Shown in pieces: positions 17,413-28,992 of a stretch of 64,000 bases of DNA (within the stretch, counting starts at the first letter, position 1; every line of letters begins with the position of its first letter). The position numbers and the translations under genes are program-made. The stretch is from positions 682,001 to 746,000 of the forward strand of contig NZ_FTMV01000001.1 in assembly GCF_900156175.1 (NCBI RefSeq). The letters are read 5' to 3'. The notes under the pieces are model-generated. The model was given only the letters and a program-made list of their open reading frames with translations, searched no databases and was not told where the DNA came from. This DNA is from Janthinobacterium sp. TND4EL3 (GTDB lineage Bacteria; Pseudomonadota; Gammaproteobacteria; Burkholderiales; Burkholderiaceae_D).

Positions 17413-18126
17413 ATGCTAGCAACTGACTCCGCACTGGTGCTCTTTAGCGGTGGGCAAGATTCCACCACCTGCCTGGCCTGGGCCTTGAAGCACTATAACC
17501 GTGTGGAAACCATCGGCTTTGACTATGGACAGCGCCATGCGATCGAGCTGACCGTGCGTCCCGGCGTGCTCGAACAGATGCGCCAGCAGTCGCCCGAATG
17601 GGACCGCCGCCTGGGCCAGGACCACATGATCGACCTGTCATTGATTTCCGCCATTTCCGAGACGGCCATGACGCAGAACGTCGAGATCGTCATGCAGGAA
17701 AACGGCTTGCCGAACACGTTCGTGCCTGGACGCAACTTGCTGTTCATGACGGTGGCCGCCACCGTGGCCTACCGCCGCGGCTTGACGGTGCTCGTCGGCG
17801 GCATGTGCGAGACGGATTTCTCCGGCTACCCGGATTGCCGCGACGACACGATGAAGGCCCTGCAAGTGGCCCTGAACCTGGGCATGAACACGCGATTGAA
17901 GCTGGAAACGCCGCTGATGTGGCTGGACAAGGCGCAAAGTTGGGACCTGGCGGAAGACCTGGGCGGCCAGCCGCTGGTCGACCTGATCCGCAGCGGCACG
18001 CACACCTGCTACCTGGGCGAACGGGGGCAATTGCACGACTGGGGCTATGGCTGCGGCACTTGCCCCGCCTGTGCCCTGCGCGCGAATGGCTACCAGCAAT
18101 ACGCTGCGCGCAAGGCCGCCAAGTAA
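17413..18126 (+). CDS. queC: QueC, 7-cyano-7-deazaguanine synthase
   Basis: The enzyme has 237 residues from the ATG at 17413. It turns 7-carboxy-7-deazaguanine into preQ0 using ATP and ammonia, a step toward queuosine in tRNA. The PP-loop ATP motif SGGQDSTT is at residues 12-19. The C-terminus has the four-Cys zinc site (CYLGERG... then GCGTCPAC). The central FVPGRNLLF and [12 protein letters not shown] segments are family signatures. Length is typical. The frame is open 11 codons upstream to a non-standard start; the ATG giving [15 protein letters not shown] is the usual N-terminus. Other queuosine genes are not in this window. No preQ1 riboswitch is evident in the 139-nt leader shared with tamA. 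Confidence 0.93.
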   Translation: MLATDSALVLFSGGQDSTTCLAWALKHYNRVETIGFDYGQRHAIELTVRPGVLEQMRQQSPEWDRRLGQDHMIDLSLISAISETAMTQNVEIVMQENGLPNTFVPGRNLLFMTVAATVAYRRGLTVLVGGMCETDFSGYPDCRDDTMKALQVALNLGMNTRLKLETPLMWLDKAQSWDLAEDLGGQPLVDLIRSGTHTCYLGERGQLHDWGYGCGTCPACALRANGYQQYAARKAAK

Positions 18127-18205
18127 GGAATTTTGCGCCGTTTCTTCAAGCGGCGTGGCAGGGGAACAAGCCATGCTGTGGTTTTTGCCACAGGAGCATC
18201 TTGCC

Positions 18206-19102
18206 ATGACATCCGTCTTTGCCGCGCTGTACGGCCCCGTGTTCTGGGCCGGCTTCCTCGGCGCCGCCAGCTGGTTAATTGCGTTTCGTCAATATTCTCT
18301 CTGGGTCTTGCCGCCCTTGCTGCTGCTGGCCCTGCTCACCTCGTTTCTTGCGGAACGTTATCTTCCCTACGATGGCGCGTGGAACCACGCCCAAGGCGAC
18401 GGCTGGCGCGACGCCGTGCACGCGCTCGTCAACGAGGCGCTGTACCTGTTGGGCCTGGCTGCTTTTCCCCTGCTGGCGGGGCACCTGCCGCTGGGGCCGT
18501 TCTGGCCCGGCGCCTGGCCGTTCTGGGGGCAGCTGCTGCTGGCCATCGTCATCGCCGACTGCGGCATCACGCTCGTGCATTACCTGAGCCACCGCTATTA
18601 TTTTCTGTGGAAACTGCATGCCGTGCACCACAGCGTGCAGCGCCTGTACGGTTTCAATGGCTGGATGAAACACCCGCTGCATTTGCTGCTGGAAGCGACG
18701 GGCGGCATGCTGCCTCTGTTGCTGCTGGGCATACCGGAGCGTGTCATGGCCGTGCTGGCGTTTGCCGTGGCGATCCAGCTGTTGCTGCAGCACGCGAATG
18801 TCGATATGCGCATGGGGCCGCTGCGCCATGTATTCGCCTGGGCGCCCGTGCACCGCTTTCACCACTTGAAATACGGCACGGCCGGCGACGTGAATTTCGG
18901 CCTGTTCCTGACGTGCTGGGACCGGATGCTGGGCACCCGTTTCGACGCACCGGGCTACCGCATGCGGGGCGAGGACCTGGGCATCGGCAGCCGTCCCGAC
19001 TATCCCGTGGCCTACCTGCCCCAATTGCTGGAACCGTTCCGCGCGGAAGAGGGCGTGCGCGCGCCCGAACTGCCGGCCGGTTTGAAGCATGCGCTGAAAT
19101 GA
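18206..19102 (+). CDS. sterol desaturase / fatty acid hydroxylase family membrane protein
   Basis: The protein has 298 residues from the ATG at 18206, which has AGGAG nine nt upstream; ATG 18173 is an alternative. It is a di-iron membrane oxygenase type. Hydrophobic segments occupy about 8-60, 80-125 and 165-195. The histidine clusters HYLSH, HAVHH and HRFHH supply the iron ligands. Members hydroxylate or desaturate fatty acids, sterols or carotenoids; the substrate cannot be read here. It follows queC by 80 nt and may be read through from it, with no functional link apparent. It converges on the AraC regulator with a 4-nt gap. Confidence 0.82.
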   Translation: MTSVFAALYGPVFWAGFLGAASWLIAFRQYSLWVLPPLLLLALLTSFLAERYLPYDGAWNHAQGDGWRDAVHALVNEALYLLGLAAFPLLAGHLPLGPFWPGAWPFWGQLLLAIVIADCGITLVHYLSHRYYFLWKLHAVHHSVQRLYGFNGWMKHPLHLLLEATGGMLPLLLLGIPERVMAVLAFAVAIQLLLQHANVDMRMGPLRHVFAWAPVHRFHHLKYGTAGDVNFGLFLTCWDRMLGTRFDAPGYRMRGEDLGIGSRPDYPVAYLPQLLEPFRAEEGVRAPELPAGLKHALK

Positions 19103-19106
19103 ACAC

Positions 19107-19790
19107 TCAATCGAGCAGCGTGACCTTGAGCTGGCGCAAGCTGCGGTCGGCGCGCACGCCGAACAGGCTGCGCATGGTGCGCGAAAAATGCGCGGCATCG
19201 GCAAAGCCGGCGCCGTGCGCCGCGTCCGTCAAGGTGCTGCCGAGCAAGATGAAACGGATGGCCAGGCGCAAGCGGCGCCACAGCACCAGCCGGCGCACGG
19301 GCAAGCCCAGCTGGGCGCTGAACAGGCGTTCCAGCTGGCTCAGCGACAGATGCGCCGCCCCGGCCACGGCGGCCGCGCTGACCTTGCCCGACAGCAGCGC
19401 ATCGACCTGGTCCAGCGCCCGCTGCAGGCGCGCATCGGCCAGGACCTGGCGCGGCTGCGCCTGCAATGCGGCGGCGATGCCATCCGGCGTGGGCGCGTCT
19501 GCGCCGCCGGCGGCCGCCAGCAGGGCCGCGCCGCCCAGGCGCTGCGGTTCCGCATAGATGGTCAGCGTGGGCGCCGGCGCGTCCACGATGGCGTGCGGGC
19601 GCAGGCTGTCGATCAGCAAGTGCCGCGCCGTATGGTTGACGCCGTCGAGCTGCGCCGTGAAAGGCGCACCCGTGCTCAGCATCAACTGGTGCGCATAATG
19701 CGCGTGGCTGTCCGTGGCGCCCGCTGCGCCATGCAGGATGGCAAAGTCCGGCGCCAGCCATAAGCTTCCCTGCCAGCTGGCTTGTTGCAA
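19107..19790 (-). CDS. AraC-family transcriptional regulator
   Basis: This 227-residue regulator has an N-terminal sensing part (about 1-110) resembling a short cupin (HAHYAHQLMLSTG; LLIDSLRPHAI). The C-terminal AraC DNA-binding domain (about 125-220) has two helix-turn-helix units, recognisable from LSLSQLERLFSAQLGLPVRRLVLWRRL and ADAAHFSRTMRSLFG. It probably controls a nearby or distant operon; the target is unknown. It converges on the desaturase-type gene and is divergent from the diguanylate cyclase gene across 242 nt. Confidence 0.85.
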   Translation of the reverse strand: MQQASWQGSLWLAPDFAILHGAAGATDSHAHYAHQLMLSTGAPFTAQLDGVNHTARHLLIDSLRPHAIVDAPAPTLTIYAEPQRLGGAALLAAAGGADAPTPDGIAAALQAQPRQVLADARLQRALDQVDALLSGKVSAAAVAGAAHLSLSQLERLFSAQLGLPVRRLVLWRRLRLAIRFILLGSTLTDAAHGAGFADAAHFSRTMRSLFGVRADRSLRQLKVTLLD

Positions 19791-19964
19791 ACGAAACTCC
19801 TTCGTGATGGGTTGGCGGGGCGATCATAACAGCGGTCGCGTAATGGTTCCCATGGCGTCGAATTTTCCCAGTGCATGCATAATTGCACATGTGAAATGTG
19901 TGGTCTTTTTAACACAAAATACAGCATTGCAAGGGCGCCCGCTGTAACGTACTATCATTCTCAT

Positions 19965-19983
19965 CGACTACCGATGGTAGTCG
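19965..19983. promoter_or_regulatory. perfect inverted repeat in the leader of the diguanylate cyclase gene
   Basis: An 8-bp perfect dyad, CGACTACC / GGTAGTCG with a GAT spacer, lies 50 nt before the start of the cyclase gene, in the intergenic region shared with the divergent AraC gene. It could be an operator or an mRNA hairpin in the 5' leader; the sequence does not decide. Confidence 0.4.
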
Positions 19984-20032
19984 TGCAGCCCGCTGCCAGC
20001 CTGCGGCCCCGAGGTGGTTTGATGAGCCCGTC

Positions 20033-23000
20033 ATGCATACACGCGTGTTTCCGTCGTGGTTTTCCAGGCCAGTGTCGCACTGGATAGGGCCGCGCCTGTT
20101 TGCCGGGCTGGTGCTGGCCCTGTGCCTGGGACTGACCTTCGGCGCCTGGCACAATGCCGACGATGCCAGCGAGCAGCAGGTGCAGGCCGATTTCGATTTC
20201 CGCGTGCGCGAACTGGTGGGCAGCATCGTGAGCCGCATGCAGACCTATATCCAGGTATTGCATGGGGTACAGGGCCTGTATGCGAGTTCGCAGGAAGTCA
20301 CGCGCAGCGAATTCCACGCCTACCTGGCGGTGCAGCAGGTGGACCGGCATTTTCCCGGCATCCACGGCATCGGCTACCTGCCGCTGCTGGCGGGCGGCAA
20401 TCTGGCGCGGCACGAGGCGCAGGTGCGCGCGGAAGGCTATCCCGGCTATGCCGTGCGCCCGCCTGGCCAGCGGCCATGGCACGCGCCCATCACCTATCTG
20501 GAACCCTTGAGCGACAGCAATCTGCTGGCGTTTGGCTACGACATCCTGTCCGAACCCGTGCGCCGCGCCGCGCTGGAGCAGGCGCGCGACTCGGGCCAGG
20601 CGGCCATGACGGGCAAGATCCGCCTGGTGCAGGATGGCGGCAATGCCGAAGCGTATGGTTTCCTGATCGTGCTGCCCGTGTATGACAACAGCTTGCCGCA
20701 TGGCACTGTGGAACAGCGGCGCGCCGCCCTGCGCGCCTGGGTGTTTGCGCCATTTCGCATGGGCGACCTGATGGCGGGCGTGGGCGGCGAGGGCTCGCGC
20801 CAGCTGGACCTGGAAATCTATGACGGCGCACAGCTGGCCGAGGCGGCCCTGATGTACGACAGCCTGCCGGGCGCGCAGTCGGCGGGCGCTTCCGGCATCC
20901 TGTCGGCGCGGCAGGCGATCACCATCGCCGGCCATGCCTGGACCCTGCGCGTGCGCGCCATGCCCGGCTTCGATGGCGAGATGATGGCACGGCCCCGCGT
21001 GGTGGCCTGGACCGGCGTGCTGGCCAGCCTGGTGCTGGCGCTGGCGGCCTGGCTGCTGGCGGCGGGCCGCGCGCGCGCGCAGGCGGCATTGGCGCGCGCC
21101 AGCGAGCTGGCCGCCCAGCTCGAGCAGGGCCAGGCCAGCGTGCTGGCAATGGCCGAGGCGGCGCAGCGCAGCCAGGCCATGCTGCGCAATATCCTCGATT
21201 CCACCATCGACGGCATCCTGGTCGATAACGTCAACGGCCGCATCTTCACCTCGAACCGGCGCTTCCGCGACCTGTGGCAGGTGCCTGACGCGCTCGACTG
21301 GCAAGCGGACGGTGATGCGCTCGTGCACCACGTCGGAAGCCAGCTGGAGCAGGCGGCGCCGTTCCTGGCGGCGCGCGCGCATGCGCCGCAAGGCCATCGC
21401 GAACGGCGCGACGTGCTGCATTTGCGCGATGGCCGGGTGATCGAGCAATACGTGCGCAGCATGCAGCTGGGCAATGAGCAGGCACGGCTGTGGACTTTCC
21501 GCGACATCAGCGAGCGCAGCCAGATGGAGCGGCGCGAGCACACGCGGCGGCAAGTGCTGGAAATGCTGGCCACGGGCGCGCCGCTGGAACGGGTGCTGGA
21601 AAGCGTGGTGCTCAGCGTGCAGGCCGACCATCCGGCCATGCTGTGCAGCATCCTGCTGCTTGACGAAAGCCGCCACCGGCTGGTGCTGGGGGCGGCGCCG
21701 GGCTTGCCCGCGTTCTTCAACCTGTCCAGCCACGGCCATGACCTCGACACCCTGCAGGGCGTGCATGGCATTGCGGCGCAAGCCGTGCGCGGCGGCCAGC
21801 GCGTGATCGTGGCCGACCTGCACGGCGATGCGGATGCGCAACAGACGATGGAGCTGGCGTGGCGGGCCCAGCTGCAATCGTGCTGGGCCGAACCCGTGCG
21901 CGGCGGCTCGGGCAAGCTGCTGGGCGTGCTGATGGCGTATCACCGCCAGCCTGCGCTGCCCAGCGCCGCGCACCTGGCGCGCCTGGGCGAGGCGGCGCAT
22001 CTGGCCGGCATGGCCATCGAGCAGGCGCAGGTGGCGCTGGCGCTGCGCGCCGGCGAAGCGCGCTTCCGCAGCCTGTACGACCATGCGCCCGTTGCCCTGT
22101 GGGAACAGGACTGGTCGGCCGTGCGCGCCGCGCTCGATGCCCTGGAGCAAGCGGAGACGGGCGACCTCGGTGCGTATTTCCAGGCCCATCCGGAAGAACT
22201 GAAACGGCTGGCGGGGCTGGTACGCATCATCGACGCGAACGGGGCGGCGCTGGCGCAAGTGCGCGCCAACGAGGAAGACCAGCGCCGCGGCGCCCTGGGC
22301 CTGGCGCAGAATTTCGACGACAGCGCCTTGCCCCGTTTTGGCGACGCCCTGCTGGCGCTGGCCGGCGGCGCCCACCTGTACGAATGCGAGAGCAGCTTCG
22401 TGCGCCTGGACGGCGCGGCGCGGCAAAATGAGCTGAGCCTGCTGGTCATGCCCGGCCATGCGGACAGCCTGGACTTCATCATGGTGTCCTCGCTCGACAT
22501 CACCGAGCGCAAGCGCATGAATGCGGAACTGCTGCAGCTGGCGACGACGGATTTCCTGACCGGCTTGCCGAACCGGCGCCAGTTCATGGCGGCGCTGGAA
22601 AACGAGCATGCGCGGCTGCAGCGCGAGCTGGCCAGCTGCGCCAGCGTGCTGATGCTTGATATCGATCATTTCAAGCGCGTCAACGATGAACATGGCCACG
22701 CCGTGGGCGATGCCGTGCTGCGTCACCTGGGCGCGCTGATGTGCCAGGCACTGCGCAAGGTCGACGTGCCGGGCCGCGTGGGTGGCGAGGAATTTGCCAT
22801 TTTGCTGCCGGGCACCGATCTGTCGGCGGCGGCCGTGTTTGCCGAGCGGCTGCGCCGGCGCGTGGCGGAAAGCTCGCTGACCATCGATGGCGGCATTGTG
22901 ATCACCATCACGGTGAGCATCGGCATGGCCGCCATGGCCGGCACCGATGCCGATTGCGACGCCGTGCTGGCGCGCGCCGACGAGGCGCTGTACCGGGCCA

Positions 23001-23077
23001 AGCGGGGCGGGCGCAACCGCATCGAACAGAATGACGGCGGCGGCGACGGCGTGCTCAGCAAGTTCATGGCCCAGTGA
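20033..23077 (+). CDS. multidomain diguanylate cyclase (CHASE-PAS-GAF-GGDEF)
   Basis: This 1014-residue membrane sensor makes cyclic di-GMP. One membrane segment (about 21-40) is followed by a periplasmic CHASE-type domain (about 55-310) and a second segment (about 323-345). A coiled coil then leads to a PAS domain (380-490), a GAF-like domain (510-670), a further PAS-like region (about 675-830) and a C-terminal GGDEF domain. The active-site motif is GGEEF (917-921), expected to be catalytic. An RxxD inhibitory site (R908-D911) precedes it, so product feedback is likely. The ligand sensed by CHASE is unknown. The gene ends directly against the stop of the converging small membrane protein, with no spacer. 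Confidence 0.88.
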   Translation: MHTRVFPSWFSRPVSHWIGPRLFAGLVLALCLGLTFGAWHNADDASEQQVQADFDFRVRELVGSIVSRMQTYIQVLHGVQGLYASSQEVTRSEFHAYLAVQQVDRHFPGIHGIGYLPLLAGGNLARHEAQVRAEGYPGYAVRPPGQRPWHAPITYLEPLSDSNLLAFGYDILSEPVRRAALEQARDSGQAAMTGKIRLVQDGGNAEAYGFLIVLPVYDNSLPHGTVEQRRAALRAWVFAPFRMGDLMAGVGGEGSRQLDLEIYDGAQLAEAALMYDSLPGAQSAGASGILSARQAITIAGHAWTLRVRAMPGFDGEMMARPRVVAWTGVLASLVLALAAWLLAAGRARAQAALARASELAAQLEQGQASVLAMAEAAQRSQAMLRNILDSTIDGILVDNVNGRIFTSNRRFRDLWQVPDALDWQADGDALVHHVGSQLEQAAPFLAARAHAPQGHRERRDVLHLRDGRVIEQYVRSMQLGNEQARLWTFRDISERSQMERREHTRRQVLEMLATGAPLERVLESVVLSVQADHPAMLCSILLLDESRHRLVLGAAPGLPAFFNLSSHGHDLDTLQGVHGIAAQAVRGGQRVIVADLHGDADAQQTMELAWRAQLQSCWAEPVRGGSGKLLGVLMAYHRQPALPSAAHLARLGEAAHLAGMAIEQAQVALALRAGEARFRSLYDHAPVALWEQDWSAVRAALDALEQAETGDLGAYFQAHPEELKRLAGLVRIIDANGAALAQVRANEEDQRRGALGLAQNFDDSALPRFGDALLALAGGAHLYECESSFVRLDGAARQNELSLLVMPGHADSLDFIMVSSLDITERKRMNAELLQLATTDFLTGLPNRRQFMAALENEHARLQRELASCASVLMLDIDHFKRVNDEHGHAVGDAVLRHLGALMCQALRKVDVPGRVGGEEFAILLPGTDLSAAAVFAERLRRRVAESSLTIDGGIVITITVSIGMAAMAGTDADCDAVLARADEALYRAKRGGRNRIEQNDGGGDGVLSKFMAQ

Positions 23078-23452
23078 CTACAGGCTGTGCTGGCGCGCCT
23101 GCGCCTGCTTGCGGTTGCGGCTGACGAACCACCAGACGATGGCGACGGGAATCAGCAGCGGCAGCAGCACGGGCGTGCTCAGCGCCAGGGCCAGCACCAT
23201 GCAGAAGGCCACGACGGCCACCAGCACCACGCCCACGCCGGCCAGCACGACGCCCGTGACGACGGCGGCGCACACCACCGCGATGGCCGCGATCAGCAGG
23301 CCGCCCCCGGCAAACACGAGACCGAACAGCCACTCCAGCGGACCGTCGAGGTCGTCGCCGTTGAACTGCATGTGCATGTCGCTGCCGCCTATCTTGTCGA
23401 GGAACAGGCAGGCAAGCATGACGACGAGGGCGAAGGTGAGCAATTTTTTCAT
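23078..23452 (-). CDS. small Val/Ala-rich membrane protein
   Basis: The protein has 124 residues from the ATG at 23452, which has GAGG upstream on the minus strand; the longer frame to 23545 lacks such support. It opens with a hydrophobic segment (LLTFALVVMLACLFL). A short acidic extracytoplasmic-looking loop (SDMHMQFNGDDLDG) follows, then a long stretch of small hydrophobic residues (about 45-110) that could form two or three membrane helices. The tail is basic (SRNRKQAQARQHSL). No family recognised. It faces the cyclase gene end to end. Confidence 0.55.
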   Translation of the reverse strand: MKKLLTFALVVMLACLFLDKIGGSDMHMQFNGDDLDGPLEWLFGLVFAGGGLLIAAIAVVCAAVVTGVVLAGVGVVLVAVVAFCMVLALALSTPVLLPLLIPVAIVWWFVSRNRKQAQARQHSL

Positions 23453-23591
23453 GATGGGCCTCTGTGGATGGGTGACTGGGTACTGCATGCTCACACTGTA
23501 GCGGCGCGCGGCAGGCGCGGCCAGCGGCGTGCGACAGGCGGTCATTTTTACGGTATGGAAGGTCTGTAAAGGCAGAAAACACTGATCTATA

Positions 23592-23634
23592 ACAAGATTT
23601 CTTTTCTTGTAATACGCGCAAGCCGTCCTATACT
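23592..23634 (+). promoter_or_regulatory. promoter with overlapping inverted repeat
   Basis: TTGTAA (23607-23612) and TATACT (23629-23634), spaced by 16 nt, form a good sigma70 promoter ahead of the small gene at 23664. An inverted repeat ACAAGA (23592-23597) / TCTTGT (23605-23610) overlaps the -35 box, the position expected of a repressor operator. Confidence 0.55.
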
Positions 23635-23663
23635 GAATACCTCAGTCTCGCAAGGAGGGCAAC

Positions 23664-23900
23664 ATGCTTTTGTTTGCAGATACCGGGGATCAATCGCTAT
23701 CCCTTTCCCAGCATCGAACCATGCGCCAGCGTAGCGCCACGCAGTCTTGTGCCGAACCCGTCGGCGCGCCATCGGCGATTCCGCCGATCATCATCACCCC
23801 GTTTAACTACCATGCGCCACTGCCGGCCATCGACCCGCGCTGGGTGCCGCCCGGTCCGCCGCTGACCTGGCCCAGCCGGCCTGCCATGTCCATGTGCTGA
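23664..23900 (+). CDS. small Pro-rich hypothetical protein
   Basis: A 78-residue protein with no recognised family. The N-terminus is mixed (MLLFADTGDQSLSLSQH); the rest is rich in Pro, Ala and Ile (PIIITPFNYHAPLPAIDPRW; PPGPPLTWP) and ends MSMC. It has no membrane helix. The ATG has a strong ribosome binding site (AAGGAGG, 7 nt away) and a good promoter 30 nt upstream with an overlapping dyad, so it looks like a real, separately regulated gene despite its size. Confidence 0.5.
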   Translation: MLLFADTGDQSLSLSQHRTMRQRSATQSCAEPVGAPSAIPPIIITPFNYHAPLPAIDPRWVPPGPPLTWPSRPAMSMC

Positions 23901-24008
23901 CTGCGCCGGAGGGAAATGTCGGACGTGCCGCCGCGCCTGCGGCAAGGCGGCACGGCGGGCTGATTTCGTCTATCATGCTAGCCCCGACCTTCCATCACGA
24001 GCACCGCC

Positions 24009-24518
24009 ATGAGTACCGATTTTCCCGATTTTTCCGACGAATCCGCCGAGCAGGACAATGACGCCCCGATCCAGGAGCCGCGCCTGTGGGTAGGCAATGG
24101 CTGGACGGCGCGCGTGATCAAGAATGAGGAAGATGAAGGCTGGGCCGTGGCCATGATCAAGGATGGCGAGCCGGAACCGGCCCTCGTGGGCCCGTGGACC
24201 ATGGGCCGCGACAAGAAAAACCCGAAGCCGCTCGACGTCAACGCCTTCAACACCCTGGTCAAGACGGCGTCCGAGGTGCTGCGCCGCCACGAACAGCAGC
24301 TGCATGCGCAACTGCACAAGAATGTCTTCGTCGCCACCGACGAGGGGCAGATCAAGGTGATGTTCGACATCGTGCCCGACGAAGACCACCCGTACGCGGA
24401 ACTGAGCGCCTACGACGCCGACGGCGAACAGATCGCCAAGGTACGCACCTCGGCCGCGTTCAAGTTCAACGCCACTGCCGCCGCGAACTGGATCGAAGGC
24501 GGCTACTGCAGGCCTTGA
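24009..24518 (+). CDS. conserved-looking cytosolic hypothetical protein
   Basis: A 169-residue acidic soluble protein. It has an acidic, disordered-looking start (residues 1-20), a Trp-containing beta region (WVGNGWTARVIKNEEDEGWAVAMIKDGEPEP), a helical stretch (FNTLVKTASEVLRRHEQQLHAQLHKN) and a final beta region. No catalytic motif is visible. It resembles unnamed proteins common in betaproteobacteria, but I cannot name a family. It converges on the czcA-like gene with a 38-nt gap that lacks a clear terminator. Confidence 0.6.
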   Translation: MSTDFPDFSDESAEQDNDAPIQEPRLWVGNGWTARVIKNEEDEGWAVAMIKDGEPEPALVGPWTMGRDKKNPKPLDVNAFNTLVKTASEVLRRHEQQLHAQLHKNVFVATDEGQIKVMFDIVPDEDHPYAELSAYDADGEQIAKVRTSAAFKFNATAAANWIEGGYCRP

Positions 24519-24556
24519 AAGGCGATTGCGGTAGCGCGCCTCTCCCTAGCCTCTCC

Positions 24557-27739
<3,183 letters not shown>

Positions 27740-27764
27740 GATGGTTTCCTTAGCTTTGACGTGA

Positions 27765-28982
27765 TCAATGTTCGTGGCCGGCGGAGTCCTTGCCCAGCTC
27801 GGACTTCAGGACAAAACTGCCTTGCGCCGCGTACGGCGTGCCGGCGGCCAGGCCCTGCTTGATGTGCGTCAGATTGCCATCGCTGCGCCCCAGCACCACG
27901 GGCGTGGCCTGGTAGCCTTCCTTGACCTGCACGAAGACGACGGGCTTGTCTTCCACCGTCTGGATGGCCGTGCTCTGCACGGTGACGGGCGCGTCCGCTT
28001 CGCCGGACACCACTTCCACGCTGACGAACAGGCCCGGGCGCCAGGCCATGTCGGGATTTTGCAAGCTGATGCGTGCCTTGGCCGTGCGCGTCTGCTCGCC
28101 CAGCAGTGCGCCCACGTAGGTGATCGTGCCTTGCGCGCTGGCATCAAAAGCGCTGGCCTTGACTTCGGCCTTGCCTCCCATGCGCACGGTGGCCAGATCC
28201 TTCGCCGGCACGGCGATTTCCGCCCACACGGTCGACAGGTCGGAAATGACGAAGATGTTCGCGTCTTCCTTCACGGCTTCGCCCAGGGTGATGTGTTTTT
28301 CCAGCACCATGCCGTCGAACGGCGCGCGGATCTCGTAGCGGTTCAGCGGCCCTTTGCTGGCCCCGGTCCCGGCGCCGCTGGCGCCCAGCGCGCTGAGTTT
28401 TTGCTGCGCGTTCTGCACGGCGATTTCCGCCTCGCGCCACGCCTGCTGCGCCTGCAGGTAATCCTGTTCGGCCGAAATCTTCTCGCGCCACAGTTTTTCT
28501 TCGCGCTCATACGTGGAGCGGGCCAGGGAGAGCCGCCGCTGCGCCGACAGCAGCGCGCTGCGCTGTTCCGACAGTTCCGTGCTGGCGATGACGGCCAGCA
28601 CCTGCCCCTTTTTTACCAGCTGCCCCAGGTCCGCCTGCACGGCTTCCACCACGCCGGCCAGGCGGGGCACGACGTGGGCCGTGCGGTCTTCGTTGAAACG
28701 GATTTCGCCGGGCAGGGCGACCGTCGTCTTGATGCGGCCGGGCGCGGCCGTGGCGATGACGACGCCGGCCGCCTTGCCTTGCGCCGCCGTCAATTCCAGC
28801 CTGCCTTCCACTTCCTCGTGGCCGTGTTCGTCTTTCTTTTCGGCGTGGGCTTCCACCTTGGCGGCGGCGGGCGGCGCGGTCCTGGAATTGCCCGTGCCCA
28901 GGATGAGGATGGCCAGCACGATGCCGGCGGCCGCGATGGCGCCGATGGCGATCGCTTGTTTCTTGTCGAGTTTGATATTCAT
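27765..28982 (-). CDS. czcB: CzcB-type RND periplasmic adaptor
   Basis: The 405-residue membrane-fusion protein links the inner-membrane pump to the outer-membrane channel. It has an N-terminal membrane anchor (AIAIGAIAAAGIVLAILIL, about 10-30) and a His/Glu-rich segment that may bind metal (AHAEKKDEHGHEE, about 44-57). A biotinyl-lipoyl and alpha-hairpin region follows (about 90-205), then beta-barrel and membrane-proximal domains. The C-terminus ends AGHEH, another possible metal ligand. It lies 10 nt downstream of czcC and 25 nt upstream of czcA, consistent with one transcript. Confidence 0.9.
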   Translation of the reverse strand: MNIKLDKKQAIAIGAIAAAGIVLAILILGTGNSRTAPPAAAKVEAHAEKKDEHGHEEVEGRLELTAAQGKAAGVVIATAAPGRIKTTVALPGEIRFNEDRTAHVVPRLAGVVEAVQADLGQLVKKGQVLAVIASTELSEQRSALLSAQRRLSLARSTYEREEKLWREKISAEQDYLQAQQAWREAEIAVQNAQQKLSALGASGAGTGASKGPLNRYEIRAPFDGMVLEKHITLGEAVKEDANIFVISDLSTVWAEIAVPAKDLATVRMGGKAEVKASAFDASAQGTITYVGALLGEQTRTAKARISLQNPDMAWRPGLFVSVEVVSGEADAPVTVQSTAIQTVEDKPVVFVQVKEGYQATPVVLGRSDGNLTHIKQGLAAGTPYAAQGSFVLKSELGKDSAGHEH

Positions 28983-28992
28983 CAGGGATTCC

